DNA of 64,000 nucleotides from Bacillus manliponensis (GCF_000712595.1 NZ_JOTN01000006.1:124001-188000); one strand, 5' to 3'. Shown: positions 8,330 to 17,140, counted from the first letter of the stretch. Translations and numbers: made by a program. Notes: generated from the sequence alone by a model not told the origin.

Positions 8330-8365
8330 ACGAGTGGAAAAGCTTTGCGCTTCCACTCGTTTTTT
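8330..8365 (+). terminator. terminator
   Basis: ACGAGTGGAA and TTCCACTCGT enclose an 11-base loop, followed by TTTTTT. Confidence 0.9.
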
Positions 8366-8372
8366 AATTCAT

Positions 8373-8483
8373 TTAGGGGATACCGTTGCCTGATTGAATA
8401 GAATTTTGCAGTTTAGTTACATTTGCATCAGCTAAAGGTTTAAGTAGGGGAATCTTATTAGCTAATTCAAAAAAGTTTCTTTC
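8373..8483 (-). pseudogene. C-terminal relic of an unrecognised protein
   Basis: About 36 minus-strand codons read openly to a TAA, including NKIPLLKPLADANVTKLQNS. There is no start, and the reading runs directly into LysR-like relic sequence at 8493. It looks like the tail of a broken gene. I cannot name the family, and chance openness is possible. Confidence 0.3.
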
Positions 8484-8492
8484 TCACCAACA

Positions 8493-8581
8493 CTGATTGT
8501 AGATTGAGTTGGACGAAGATTCTACGTTGCTATAGGAAGGAAACTGTGCTTTTAGGCTTTAACAATATAGTAATTATTAAA
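8493..8581 (-). pseudogene. relic of a LysR-type regulator N-terminus
   Basis: The DNA aligns by eye with the first ~30 codons of the intact LysR gene at 19105-20010 (for example TGTAGATTGAGT, GAAGATTCT, GCTATAG and TAGTAATT match in order). It is interrupted by frameshifts and stops. It has the same position and orientation relative to control element A as the intact gene has to element D, so a divergent LysR once stood here. Confidence 0.75.
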
Positions 8582-8600
8582 CAGGAACAGTTGTAGCTCC

Positions 8601-8674
8601 TTTTCAAATATTAGTAATACTTACTTACAAATTAAAATCTTTAATTTTATTTAATTATAATTAATGAGTATACT
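8601..8674 (+). promoter_or_regulatory. repeated island promoter/operator, copy A
   Basis: This copy of the ~70-bp element contains TTAGTAATACTTACTTAC, the perfect dyad AAATTAAA-ATC-TTTAATTT (8629-8647), TTATTTAATTATAA and the -10-like TATACT (8669-8674). It lies between a LysR relic and the ligase relic/dioxygenase unit. A weak -35 with a conserved dyad suggests activation by LysR. Confidence 0.75.
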
Positions 8675-8752
8675 TAATGTAATTAAATTTTTAATATTCT
8701 TAATAATTAATCATTTAAACACTTCCATGAGAGGAAAAGGGGGAATCATTTA

Positions 8753-9074
8753 ATGAGTTATAATTTAGACAAAGTTTGAAAACAAGTATAACGTTTTCAA
8801 TTTGGAAGCTACTCCTCTCGTCGCTAGTAATTCTTTAAAGGAAACCCGTAAGCAGGCTCTATTAGTCTAAATATACTAAGCATCAAGAAGAAAAGGTGTC
8901 AAAAGAGAACGGAAAAGAATTGCCAAGAGGAGAAGTTGGGGAAAACATAAAAGTTTATGTCGTAGTCTGGACGAGCAGATTATCATGAATGACATGATCC
9001 GATTCTGCCCGGCTAAGCTAATGAAGTACAAGTTTCCTAGACATAAAGTGTTATATAAGAGCTCAACAAGGTAA
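8753..9074 (+). pseudogene. heavily decayed AMP-dependent acyl-CoA ligase
   Basis: The start MSYNLDKV is followed at once by a stop. Later pieces still match acyl-CoA synthetases: ENGKELPRGEVGEN (about 8907-8948) is the ELPxGExGE motif, and MIRFCPAKLMKYKFPRH (about 8991-9041) is the C-terminal lysine domain. Most of the ~500-codon gene is missing and the frame is broken between pieces. A ribosome site (GAGGAAAAGGGGG) and control element A remain upstream. It now forms a long leader before the first dioxygenase. Confidence 0.7.
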
Positions 9075-9150
9075 ATTTTGCATAGAGAGTTCAGACAATT
9101 GACTGAAGTTAAATAAGAAACTAAAGATGATTATTGAAGGAGGAATATAT

Positions 9151-10206
9151 ATGTCGTCTATTTTAAAGGAAAAAGTTAAGGGACCAGTAGCGTGGAAAGG
9201 TATAGATCTAGCGAAAGATGATTCATGGGTTTATTATTTGTCCGAGAAAACGATCGCATCTCTTGAAAGCGCTTTATTTAATGTTAAACAAAAGGGTTTA
9301 CAAGCACCTAATTTTAACAAGGAAGATTTCCCGATTCCGGATCTCGCTGACGAAATTGCTTACTTTGTTGAAGAGTTAGAGAGCGGGAGAGGATTCTTAT
9401 TAATTCGTGGATTACGAATGGAACGGTATACAGATGAAGAAGCGAGCATCATTTACTGGGGTCTCGGACTTCACATGGGCATTCCGGTATCACAAAACGC
9501 AAATGGCGACCTCTTAGGGCACGTCGTTGATAAAGGACTTAGCTTAGAAAATTCAAATGTACGTGGTTATCAAACGAAACTGCACCTTCCCTTTCACGCA
9601 GATGGATCTGACGTTGTCGGATTACTAAGTCTTCGAAAAGGAAAATCTGGTGGGTTCAGTAGTATCGTAAGTTCGATGGCTGTTTATAATGAAATTTTGG
9701 AGAAGTACCCAGAGTATCTTGGAATTCTCTGTCGTCCATTCACATTTGATCGTCGTGGTGAGGAAGGGCCAGGTGAATCTCCAGTATTTACATCACCAAT
9801 TTTTAGTTATTATGATGGTAAATTGAGCTGTAGATATGTCCGCACATTTATAGAATCGGCACAAGCGAAAACAGGTATCCATTTGTCAAAAGTTGAAATT
9901 GAAGCGTTAGACATACTGGATTCCCTCCTTCATGATGAAAACATGCATTATAATATGATGTTGGAACCAGGTGATATGCAATTCGTCAATAATTATACCG
10001 TTCTTCATTCACGTACTCAATACGAAGATTATGAAGAACTGGAACGCAAACGTCATTTACTAAGATTGTGGCTCACGATGCCAAATGGCCGAGAAATTGC
10101 ACCCGATTTCGCGATGTTTATTGATGAGAAAACAGGTAAAGCGGGTCGCGGCGGTATTCCTGTCCGTGAAAAAACATCTGGTGGTATCGTAGAAAACTTG
10201 AAGTAA
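9151..10206 (+). CDS. TauD/TfdA-family Fe(II)/2-oxoglutarate dioxygenase, copy 1
   Basis: This 351-aa protein has a double-stranded beta-helix oxygenase domain. The facial triad is visible as HAD (His149, Asp151) and the distal His286 in TVLHSRTQY. The 2-oxoglutarate-binding Arg is one of those in KRHLLRLW (Arg301 or Arg305). It should hydroxylate or oxidatively cleave an organic substrate in the cytoplasm using O2 and 2-oxoglutarate. The ATG at 9151 has GAAGGAGG at ideal spacing. It is clearly paralogous to the gene at 11931, with ~19 extra C-terminal residues. MFS copy 1 follows. The substrate is unknown. Confidence 0.85.
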   Translation: MSSILKEKVKGPVAWKGIDLAKDDSWVYYLSEKTIASLESALFNVKQKGLQAPNFNKEDFPIPDLADEIAYFVEELESGRGFLLIRGLRMERYTDEEASIIYWGLGLHMGIPVSQNANGDLLGHVVDKGLSLENSNVRGYQTKLHLPFHADGSDVVGLLSLRKGKSGGFSSIVSSMAVYNEILEKYPEYLGILCRPFTFDRRGEEGPGESPVFTSPIFSYYDGKLSCRYVRTFIESAQAKTGIHLSKVEIEALDILDSLLHDENMHYNMMLEPGDMQFVNNYTVLHSRTQYEDYEELERKRHLLRLWLTMPNGREIAPDFAMFIDEKTGKAGRGGIPVREKTSGGIVENLK

Positions 10207-10343
10207 TGAAGCTTAAATCCGAAAGGTTTACCTTTATAAATGGTTTTATAAGAACACCAATTGATTTATGGAATGGGGAGTACTTTTCAGAATTCAAACA
10301 AAGGTTTCCCTAAAATAGTAAAAAGTAAGGGGAGATTTTTATA

Positions 10344-11630
10344 TTGAAGACCCCAAAATATTCTTGGATTATCTTATTATTTCTAGTTGTTTCCGGTATG
10401 ATCAACCAAGTGGATAAGATTATTATTGGTTTGGTTTCCGTGCCGCTAATGAAAGAGTTCCATTTAAGTCCTTCACAGTGGGGATTGGTGGGAAGCTCCT
10501 TCTTTTGGTGTTTTACCTTTTCCTCTATCATTCTTGGTGGCATGGCCGATTCCAGAAATACGAAAAAAATGTTAACTTGGATGTCACTTATATGGTTGGC
10601 TGTTCAATTTGTCACACCTTTTGTTTCCAGTCTGTCTCTGCTAGTGCTTACAAGAATGATCTTAGGGGCAGGTGAAGGTCCAGCACCTGCCCTATCAACG
10701 GCAATAATGGGAAAATGGTTCCCAAAACATAGGCATGGTATAGGATTTGGGGCTGTTTTGCTCGGAACAACAGGCGGATCAGCGATTGCTTCGCCATTAT
10801 TAATCTCTTTAATCGATCAATATGGATGGAGATCCGCTTTTATAGCCATGGGAATTGTTGGACTGATTGTGCTCGTTTTATGGGTCATTTTCGGTAAAGA
10901 AAGTCCACAAGAAATCGGGTTGCCTTCATTTCATCAAGAGGAGCAGCATGCATCAACCCTCTCTAAGGTTTCTTGGCGTCAGTTTCTCCTATATCTTTTG
11001 TCTAAAAATTTTGTTTTTATCGTATTATGTGGAGGTTGCGCCTATTGGTTATTATCCGTTCAAGCGATATGGTTTCCAGCATATTTTACGAAAGTTCAAC
11101 AGTTTGATGGTCAAACATTAAAGCTAGCCGTGTCTTTACCGTTTCTTTTCGCTGCCATTAGCCAAATTGGATTTTCTATGCTATCAGATTGGCTTTATCG
11201 TAAAACGGGGGATATTCGCAAATCACGAATCAATCTTGCTGGTTCTATGATGGTGCTATCTGCTCTTTGTGTATATGTGGCAAATATCGTGAATTCAAGT
11301 GCTATATCCATCCTGTTCTTCACCCTTGCTCCAGGGTTTGCATATGTCATTCTTTCACTCGCACCCGCAATATTGATGGATTTTTTTTCTCCTCAAAACA
11401 TTGGAAAAGCACAGGGGACGTTCATTGCTCTTGCAAGTTCAACAAGTATTATTGCTCCACTCGTATTCGGGTATTTTATCCAATATGCAGCGACTGAGGC
11501 AATGGGATATCGTTATGGGTTTCAAGTAACTGCTTTGGGGATGTTCGTGATCGGGTTATTGTTTTGGGTCATTGTACGTCCCGAAAAGCAAAATCACATA
11601 ACGATAAAAGAAGAGCAGGTGAACATTTAA
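10344..11630 (+). CDS. MFS transporter, anion:cation symporter type, copy 1
   Basis: The 428-aa protein has 12 predicted membrane helices. Its features fit the ACS family of organic-anion carriers: a DK pair in the first helix region (NQVDKIIIG), the loop-2 motif GGMADSRNTKKML, and RMILGAGEGPAPALS. It probably imports an organic acid used by the island. The start is a TTG, nine bases after AAGGGGAG; the same TTG occurs in copy 2. It differs from copy 2 at 15794 by only about two dozen residues, mostly around residues 115-130 and near the C-terminus. Confidence 0.9.
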   Translation: MKTPKYSWIILLFLVVSGMINQVDKIIIGLVSVPLMKEFHLSPSQWGLVGSSFFWCFTFSSIILGGMADSRNTKKMLTWMSLIWLAVQFVTPFVSSLSLLVLTRMILGAGEGPAPALSTAIMGKWFPKHRHGIGFGAVLLGTTGGSAIASPLLISLIDQYGWRSAFIAMGIVGLIVLVLWVIFGKESPQEIGLPSFHQEEQHASTLSKVSWRQFLLYLLSKNFVFIVLCGGCAYWLLSVQAIWFPAYFTKVQQFDGQTLKLAVSLPFLFAAISQIGFSMLSDWLYRKTGDIRKSRINLAGSMMVLSALCVYVANIVNSSAISILFFTLAPGFAYVILSLAPAILMDFFSPQNIGKAQGTFIALASSTSIIAPLVFGYFIQYAATEAMGYRYGFQVTALGMFVIGLLFWVIVRPEKQNHITIKEEQVNI

Positions 11631-11752
11631 AAGATATACAGCAAGTAAGGGTACAGTTATCACTTTAACGAAGAATCTCCTGAATTGAAGCAAGATGACT
11701 AGATCACTAAAGTGAGAAAAAACAGAATAATCAATTAATTAATCGTTGTAAG

Positions 11753-11861
11753 CGTTAATAATATGCGGATTTCCAAACATTAAAAGAGGGGATCTGACTA
11801 AGTTTTAAAAGATGGCGAGAGGTCCAGGTCCAAGGGCAGTTAAGATGTTTCTCTTTTTTTC
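11753..11861 (+). pseudogene. deletion scar of a cupin gene
   Basis: The left part (to GAGGGGAT) matches the leader of the intact cupin gene at 18566. The right part (CTGACTAAGTTTTAAAAGAT and onwards) matches that gene's last codons, stop and terminator region (19030-19104). The entire coding body between is absent. The intact endpoints share GAT, so a precise deletion through a 3-base microhomology fits. The leader therefore now runs into the 3' end, upstream of dioxygenase copy 2. Confidence 0.75.
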
Positions 11862-11930
11862 ATTCTTCATGCTAAAAAATTCGGTCAGCTTAAGTAAGAA
11901 AATAACCAAATTAATAAAGGAGGATTATTT

Positions 11931-12929
11931 ATGCCAATCATTTTAAAGGAAAAAATTCAAGGACGTTCAGCGTGGAAAGGTATGGATCTAGCTAAAAATG
12001 ATTCATGGATTTATTATTTGTCCGAGAAAATGATTGCTGCACTTGAGAAGGCTGTATTACATGTTCAACATAAGGGATTACAAGCACCTAATTTTAACAA
12101 GGAGGATTTTCCAATTCCTAATCTTGCTGAAGAAATCACTTACTTTGTTGACGAGTTGGAGAATGGTAGAGGATTTCTATTGATTCGTGGATTGCCAATG
12201 GAACGATATACTGACGAAGAAGCGAGCATCATTTACTGGGGACTCGGACTTCACTTGGGACTGCCGATCATCCAAAGCAAAAATGGGGATCTTTTAGGGC
12301 ATATCAAAAACATAGGTAAAGACTTTAATGATAATAAAAAAGTAAGAGGTTACCAAACAAATGTGCATCTTGACTATCACACAGATCTTGCTGATGTGGT
12401 CGGATTACTATGTCTTCGCAAAGCGAAATCTGGTGGTTTAAGCAGTATCGCTAGTGCAATGTCTATCTATAATGAAATTCTGGAGAAGCACCCAGAGTAC
12501 CTTGAAATTCTTTATCGTCCATTCGCCCATGACCTTCGTGGGGAAGAAACACCAGGGCAATCTCCGGTAGTTCAATCACCAATCTTTAGTTATTACGATG
12601 GTAAATTGAGCTGCAGATATATTCGCCAATATGTCGAATCAGCACAAATGAAAACAGGCATTTCTTTGTCGAAGGAGGAAATCGAAGCATTTGATTTTAT
12701 AGATTCCCTTACTCATGATAAAAACTTTCATATTGATATGATGATGGAACCAGGCGATATGCAATTTGTTAATAATTATGCGGTTTTTCATTCACGTACA
12801 TTATTTGAAGATTACGAAGAAGATGACCGCAAACGTCATTTATTAAGATTGTGGCTCATGATGCCAAATGGACGAAAAATCGCCCCAGATTTCGAGTTTT
12901 ATATCGGAGGAGCACCTGTAAGTAGATAA
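11931..12929 (+). CDS. TauD/TfdA-family Fe(II)/2-oxoglutarate dioxygenase, copy 2
   Basis: The 332-aa paralogue of the 9151 gene retains HTD (His150, Asp152) and the distal His in AVFHSRTLF, with KRHLLRLW for 2-oxoglutarate binding. It should therefore be active. It differs most around residues 110-150 (IIQSKNGDLLGHIKNIGKDF), near the active site, suggesting a different substrate. AAGGAGG precedes the ATG. The cupin scar lies directly upstream; a strong terminator follows. Confidence 0.85.
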   Translation: MPIILKEKIQGRSAWKGMDLAKNDSWIYYLSEKMIAALEKAVLHVQHKGLQAPNFNKEDFPIPNLAEEITYFVDELENGRGFLLIRGLPMERYTDEEASIIYWGLGLHLGLPIIQSKNGDLLGHIKNIGKDFNDNKKVRGYQTNVHLDYHTDLADVVGLLCLRKAKSGGLSSIASAMSIYNEILEKHPEYLEILYRPFAHDLRGEETPGQSPVVQSPIFSYYDGKLSCRYIRQYVESAQMKTGISLSKEEIEAFDFIDSLTHDKNFHIDMMMEPGDMQFVNNYAVFHSRTLFEDYEEDDRKRHLLRLWLMMPNGRKIAPDFEFYIGGAPVSR

Positions 12930-12977
12930 ATAGCTGCTGGCAAGTAAAATCATTATTTTTTTCTTATACTAAGCGGT

Positions 12978-13030
12978 ATGGTGATTTTATTCATCGAAAT
13001 AAGGTGAATAAAATCACCATTGTATGTTTT
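12978..13030 (+). terminator. terminator after dioxygenase copy 2
   Basis: A perfect 16-bp inverted repeat, ATGGTGATTTTATTCA with its complement at 13005-13020, encloses an 11-base spacer and is followed by T-rich sequence. Confidence 0.75.
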
Positions 13031-13128
13031 TTAATGATGAAGTTAATGTGAGAGTTTCATGTCTGGAATAAAGGTTTAACAACTAGTCGAGTTAATTTTA
13101 AAATAAATTGAAGTGAGGGTGATGTTTC

Positions 13129-14076
13129 TTGGCAAATTTAGATCCGCAAGCTGTAAAGTATTTACAAGCATTTAATCAAATGCCACCTATTCATATGATG
13201 GATCCTAAGACAGTAAGAGATATGCTTTCCAATGCACCGCGCCCTGCTGTAAAATTAGATCCGCTTTCAAAAGTAGAGAATTTGATGATATCGGTAAGCA
13301 AAGACGAAGAAATTAAATGTAGGGTGTACATACCGGAGGGGCAAGGCCCTTTCCCGATATTTATTTACTACCATGGTGGAGGATGGGTTCTAGGAGACAT
13401 CGAATCGACGGATGCAAGCTGCCGAATGATAGCAAATAGAACAGCTAGTATTGTTGTATCTGTCAACTATCGTCTCGCTCCAGAATATAAATTCCCGACT
13501 CCAGTCGAAGACGCATATGCGGCATTGGAATGGGTTTATGAACAGGGGGATTCCTTTAACGGGGATGTTACTAGATTGGCAGTCGGAGGGGATAGTGTAG
13601 GTGGAAATTTAGCGACGGTAGTTACTATGATGGCAAGAGACAGAAAAGGCCCTGATATCACTGCACAGATCTTAATCTATCCTACGACAAACCTTGAGTT
13701 CAATACGGAGTCTCATCAAACATTTGCAAAAGGATTTGGTCTAGATCGCGAACAACTGATTTGGTTCCGTGATCATTATTTAAGGAATGATCACGACAGG
13801 TATAATGAATACGCTTCCCCTTTGATTGCAGAAGATTTAAGTAGTCTTCCGCCAGCAATCGTAATTACAGCAGAAAATGATGTGCTTCGGGATGAAGGAA
13901 TGGCTTATGCCGAACGTCTGAAAAAATTTGGTGTGCAAGTTGAATATGTATGTGAACTCGGTATGGTTCACGGCTTTTTTGCAAACATGGCTATTTTCTC
14001 TAAGAACATTGAATCAACGGTTTCTAAGATTGACAAGTTCTTGAATACCGCTAAATATACAATAGGGATAGATTGA
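13129..14076 (+). CDS. alpha/beta-hydrolase esterase of the hormone-sensitive lipase family
   Basis: This 315-aa protein has the HSL-family signatures. The oxyanion motif is YYHGGGWVLGD, the nucleophile elbow is GDSVGGN, the acid is Asp in ENDVLRDEG, and the catalytic His is in MVHGFF. It should hydrolyse a carboxylic ester in the cytoplasm; there is no signal peptide. The TTG start is preceded by GAGGGTGAT. It has its own terminator and lies between dioxygenase 2 and a convergent SDR. In the island it may release the acid or alcohol that the oxidoreductases act on. Confidence 0.9.
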   Translation: MANLDPQAVKYLQAFNQMPPIHMMDPKTVRDMLSNAPRPAVKLDPLSKVENLMISVSKDEEIKCRVYIPEGQGPFPIFIYYHGGGWVLGDIESTDASCRMIANRTASIVVSVNYRLAPEYKFPTPVEDAYAALEWVYEQGDSFNGDVTRLAVGGDSVGGNLATVVTMMARDRKGPDITAQILIYPTTNLEFNTESHQTFAKGFGLDREQLIWFRDHYLRNDHDRYNEYASPLIAEDLSSLPPAIVITAENDVLRDEGMAYAERLKKFGVQVEYVCELGMVHGFFANMAIFSKNIESTVSKIDKFLNTAKYTIGID

Positions 14077-14096
14077 ACGTAAAAGTTCTAAATGAA

Positions 14097-14133
14097 ACGA
14101 GCCTCAGCTTTTTTAGTGAGGCTCGTTTTTTTA
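14097..14133 (+). terminator. terminator after the esterase
   Basis: ACGAGCCTCA and TGAGGCTCGT enclose a 10-base loop, followed by seven T. Confidence 0.9.
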
Positions 14134-14204
14134 ATATCTTTTTTATTTTTAAATACACTATTATTAGAAATCTATGATACAGTTACACTATCAATCCTAG
14201 CTTT

Positions 14205-14978
14205 TTAGTAATAAACGGTATCTCCAATTCCGCCGGTGACCGAAATGACATCGCCAGTAATCGATGCCGCTAAAGGTGAAGCTAGGAAGGTAATAACATT
14301 GGCGATTTCTTCTACTGTAATTAAGCGGCCGAGTGCATTAAGCGATGCCATCTGACGCACAGCTTCTTCATTCGTGACCCGGTTTCTAAACATCTCCGTA
14401 TCGACAATCCCTGGATAAACAGCATTGACGTTAATTCCGTGCTTTCCTAATTCCAATGATGCGGATTTTGTTAAATGGACAACAGATGCATTACGTGGAC
14501 CGGAACTAAAGTAATTACCACCAATTCTGGCAGCCAGACCACTTATACTTATAATACGTCCCCAATTATTTTCTATCATATAAGGAGCTACAGCTCGGAT
14601 ACAACGAAAATAGCCCATATACTTTTCTTCAAAATCTTTCAAAATAAGTTCATCTTTAATGCTGTGAAAATCCTCTGGCTCAAAGCCGCCAACACGGGCT
14701 CCGCTGTTGATTAAAATATCAATGCTTCCCATCGCTGCTGCTGATTTTTCAACTAAATTTAAGATAGATTCAGGATCAGTGGTATCTGCCACAATCGGAT
14801 AAATATTTCTTTTTGTTTCTTGAGCTAATTCTTCTGCAGTGATTTTTAGGGAGGATTCGTTTCTTGAACAAATCGTACAATCTACACCTTCTAGAGCCAA
14901 CTGGCGGGCAGTAGCTTTACCTATCCCACGGCTTCCTCCAACAATAAGTGCTTTTTTTCCAGATAACTTTAAGTCCAT
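14205..14978 (-). CDS. divergent short-chain dehydrogenase/reductase lacking the YxxxK motif
   Basis: The 257-aa SDR has a Rossmann start (GGSRGIG, residues 14-20), ILINSG in place of NNAG, and IISISG for the catalytic Ser. Where YSASK is expected it reads SGPRN, so Tyr is replaced by Ser159 and Lys by Asn163; Tyr156 is close by. Other SDRs with this R-N pattern exist, so it may use a different proton donor or be non-catalytic. AGGAGG precedes the ATG. It is the only minus-strand enzyme of the island and has its own inverted copy of the control element (F). Confidence 0.85.
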   Translation of the reverse strand: MDLKLSGKKALIVGGSRGIGKATARQLALEGVDCTICSRNESSLKITAEELAQETKRNIYPIVADTTDPESILNLVEKSAAAMGSIDILINSGARVGGFEPEDFHSIKDELILKDFEEKYMGYFRCIRAVAPYMIENNWGRIISISGLAARIGGNYFSSGPRNASVVHLTKSASLELGKHGINVNAVYPGIVDTEMFRNRVTNEEAVRQMASLNALGRLITVEEIANVITFLASPLAASITGDVISVTGGIGDTVYY

Positions 14979-15061
14979 AGTTCAACCTCCTATTTCGATT
15001 TAACCGTAAAATCTCAAACTTGAAAGTGACTTTTTATAATATTAATTCATTTCTATTTTTA

Positions 15062-15128
15062 ATTTTACTGATAAATTATAATTAAATAAAATTAAAAATT
15101 TTAATTTGTAGTTAAGTATTACTAATAT
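15062..15128 (-). promoter_or_regulatory. repeated island promoter/operator, copy F (inverted)
   Basis: On the minus strand this reads ATTAGTAATACTTAACTAC, then the dyad region AAATTAAAATTTTTAATTT, TTATTTAATTATAA and -10-like TAAAAT (15062-15067). It ends about 84 bases before the SDR ATG. Its inversion with the SDR gene shows the element is a promoter/operator rather than a random repeat. Confidence 0.7.
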
Positions 15129-15334
15129 AAAATGTGAAAAAGCTAGTGAATTTGAGTTATTTAAGTCAATATTTTGTAAGAAATAGAAACCGTACTGATA
15201 CCCCTTAGTAAATTTTACTTCTCTTGCACGATCGAATAGGCTTTGCATGAGAATAAGTCCACTCCTATTCACGTTTATTGAGGGAAGAGGAAGAGAACTG
15301 ACTAATTAAAGTTTTATTTTAGGAAGGCACCTCT

Positions 15335-15407
15335 TTTTGAATATTAGTAATATTTACTTACATATTAAAATCTTTAATTTTATTTAACTGAAAATTATGA
15401 ATATAAT
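15335..15407 (+). promoter_or_regulatory. repeated island promoter/operator, copy B
   Basis: It contains ATTAGTAATATTTACTTAC, the core dyad ATTAAA-ATC-TTTAAT (15364-15378) and a consensus -10 TATAAT (15402-15407). It lies before the second ligase relic and MFS copy 2. Confidence 0.75.
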
Positions 15408-15487
15408 GAATTTAATAACAATTAATAAAATCACAATAGTTGTTATTCAAATCACTTCCATGTAAGTAAAAGGGTGGACATCATTTA

Positions 15488-15670
15488 ATAAGTTGGAATT
15501 TGTCTGACAAAAGATTCGGGAAGAGAGGTGAAGTCGTTCTTTTTATGAGGGGACAAGCTACCGTATTTATGAAAGCCTTTTCACTAACAGGGAGACTTGC
15601 AGTAATTCCATACACATCAGGAACAATCGATAAAGAATATGAGGAGTTTAGTTGCAAGCTTAACCTTTGA
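15488..15670 (+). pseudogene. second relic of the acyl-CoA ligase
   Basis: The start region (AGTAAAAGGGTGGACATCATTTA, then ATAAGTTGG) matches the start of the relic at 8753, but the ATG is ATA. The frame ends with LAVIPYTSGTIDKEYEE, which resembles the YTSGTTGxPKG AMP-binding loop. It stops at 15668-15670. It retains the N-terminal/P-loop part, whereas the 8753 relic retains the C-terminal part. It is now an untranslated leader of MFS copy 2. Confidence 0.6.
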
Positions 15671-15793
15671 AGATTTACTGTTACAAACTGTTTCATAAGA
15701 ATACCAATTGATTCATGTGATGGGGAGCACCTTGCAGAATTTAAATAACGGTTTTCCAAAAAAAATAGTAAAAAGTAAGGGGAGATTTTTATA

Positions 15794-17083
15794 TTGAAAA
15801 CCCCAAAATATTCTTGGATTATCTTATTATTTCTAGTTGCTTCCGGTATGATCAACCAAGTGGATAAAATTATTATTGGTTTGGTTTCCGTGCCGCTAAT
15901 GAAAGAGTTCCATTTAAGTCCTTCACAATGGGGGTTGGTAGGAAGCTCATTCTTTTGGTGCTTTACTTTTTCCTCTATCATTCTTGGGGGCATGGCCGAT
16001 TCTCGAAATACGAAAAAAATGCTAACTTGGATGTCACTTATATGGTTGGCTGTTCAATTTGTCACACCTTTTGTTTCCAGTCTGTCTCTGCTAGTGCTTA
16101 CAAGAATGATCTTAGGAGCAGGCGAAGGTCCAGCACCTGCTCTATCAACGGCTATAGTAGGAAAATGGCTTCCGAAACACAGACATGGTATAGGTTTTGG
16201 CGCTGTTCTTTGCGGTGCAACAATCGGGCCTGCAATTGCTTCGCCGTTATTAATCTCTTTAATCGATCAATATGGATGGAGATCCGCTTTTATAGCCATG
16301 GGAATTGTTGGACTGATTGTGCTCGTTTTATGGGTCATTTTCGGTAAAGAAAGTCCACAAGAAATCGGGTTGCCTTCATTTCATCAAGAGGAGCAGCATG
16401 CATCAACCCTCTCTAAGGTTTCTTGGCGTCAGTTTCTTCCATATCTTTTGTCTAAAAATTTTGTGTTTACTGTTTTATGTGGAGGCTGTGCCTATTGGCT
16501 ATTGTCCGTTCAAGCGATATGGTTTCCAGCATACTTTACGAAAATTCAACATTTTGATGGTCAAACATTAAAGCTAGCCGTGTCGTTACCGTTTCTTTTT
16601 GCTGCCATTAGCCAAATTGGATTTTCTATGCTATCAGATTGGCTTTATCGTAAAACGGGGGATATTCGCAAATCACGAATCAATCTTGCTGGTTCTATGA
16701 TGGTGCTATCTGCTCTTTGTGTATATGTGGCAAATATCGTGAATTCAAGTGCTATATCCATCCTGTTCTTCATCCTTGCTCCGGGGTTTGCATATGTCAT
16801 TCTTTCACTCGCACCCGCAATATTTATGGATTTTTTTTCTCCCAAAAACATCGGAAAAGCCCAAGGGGCCTACGTTGCTCTTGCAAGTTCAACAAGTATT
16901 ATTGCTCCACTCATATTCGGGTATTTTATCCAATATGCAGCGACTGAGGAAATGGGATATCGTTATGGGTTTCAAGTAACTGCTTTGGGGATGTTCGTAA
17001 TTGGGTTATTGTTTTGGATCGTTGTACGTCCCGCGAAGCAGAGTCACATAACGATAAAAGCAGAAGAACAAGTGAGTATTTAA
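15794..17083 (+). CDS. MFS transporter, anion:cation symporter type, copy 2
   Basis: This 429-aa carrier is nearly identical to the one at 10344, sharing its TTG start, AAGGGGAG ribosome site and about 100 bases of upstream DNA. The clustered change LCGATIGPAIAS for LLGTTGGSAIAS lies in a membrane helix that could affect substrate choice. Others are scattered, with a small cluster near the end (AKQSHITIKAEE). It probably imports an organic anion. Ligase relic and element B precede it; a small zinc-ribbon gene follows. Confidence 0.9.
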   Translation: MKTPKYSWIILLFLVASGMINQVDKIIIGLVSVPLMKEFHLSPSQWGLVGSSFFWCFTFSSIILGGMADSRNTKKMLTWMSLIWLAVQFVTPFVSSLSLLVLTRMILGAGEGPAPALSTAIVGKWLPKHRHGIGFGAVLCGATIGPAIASPLLISLIDQYGWRSAFIAMGIVGLIVLVLWVIFGKESPQEIGLPSFHQEEQHASTLSKVSWRQFLPYLLSKNFVFTVLCGGCAYWLLSVQAIWFPAYFTKIQHFDGQTLKLAVSLPFLFAAISQIGFSMLSDWLYRKTGDIRKSRINLAGSMMVLSALCVYVANIVNSSAISILFFILAPGFAYVILSLAPAIFMDFFSPKNIGKAQGAYVALASSTSIIAPLIFGYFIQYAATEEMGYRYGFQVTALGMFVIGLLFWIVVRPAKQSHITIKAEEQVSI

Positions 17084-17140
17084 AAACCATTGATGGATTG
17101 AGAGGGAAAAATGAGTAAATATAAAAAGGAGGTTGCATTA

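Noticed and set aside
15481-15993. 170-codon minus-strand frame across the MFS copy 2 start
   Set aside because: It is antisense to the carrier and to the ligase relic, and a shorter version appears opposite MFS copy 1. It is a shadow of conserved plus-strand coding.
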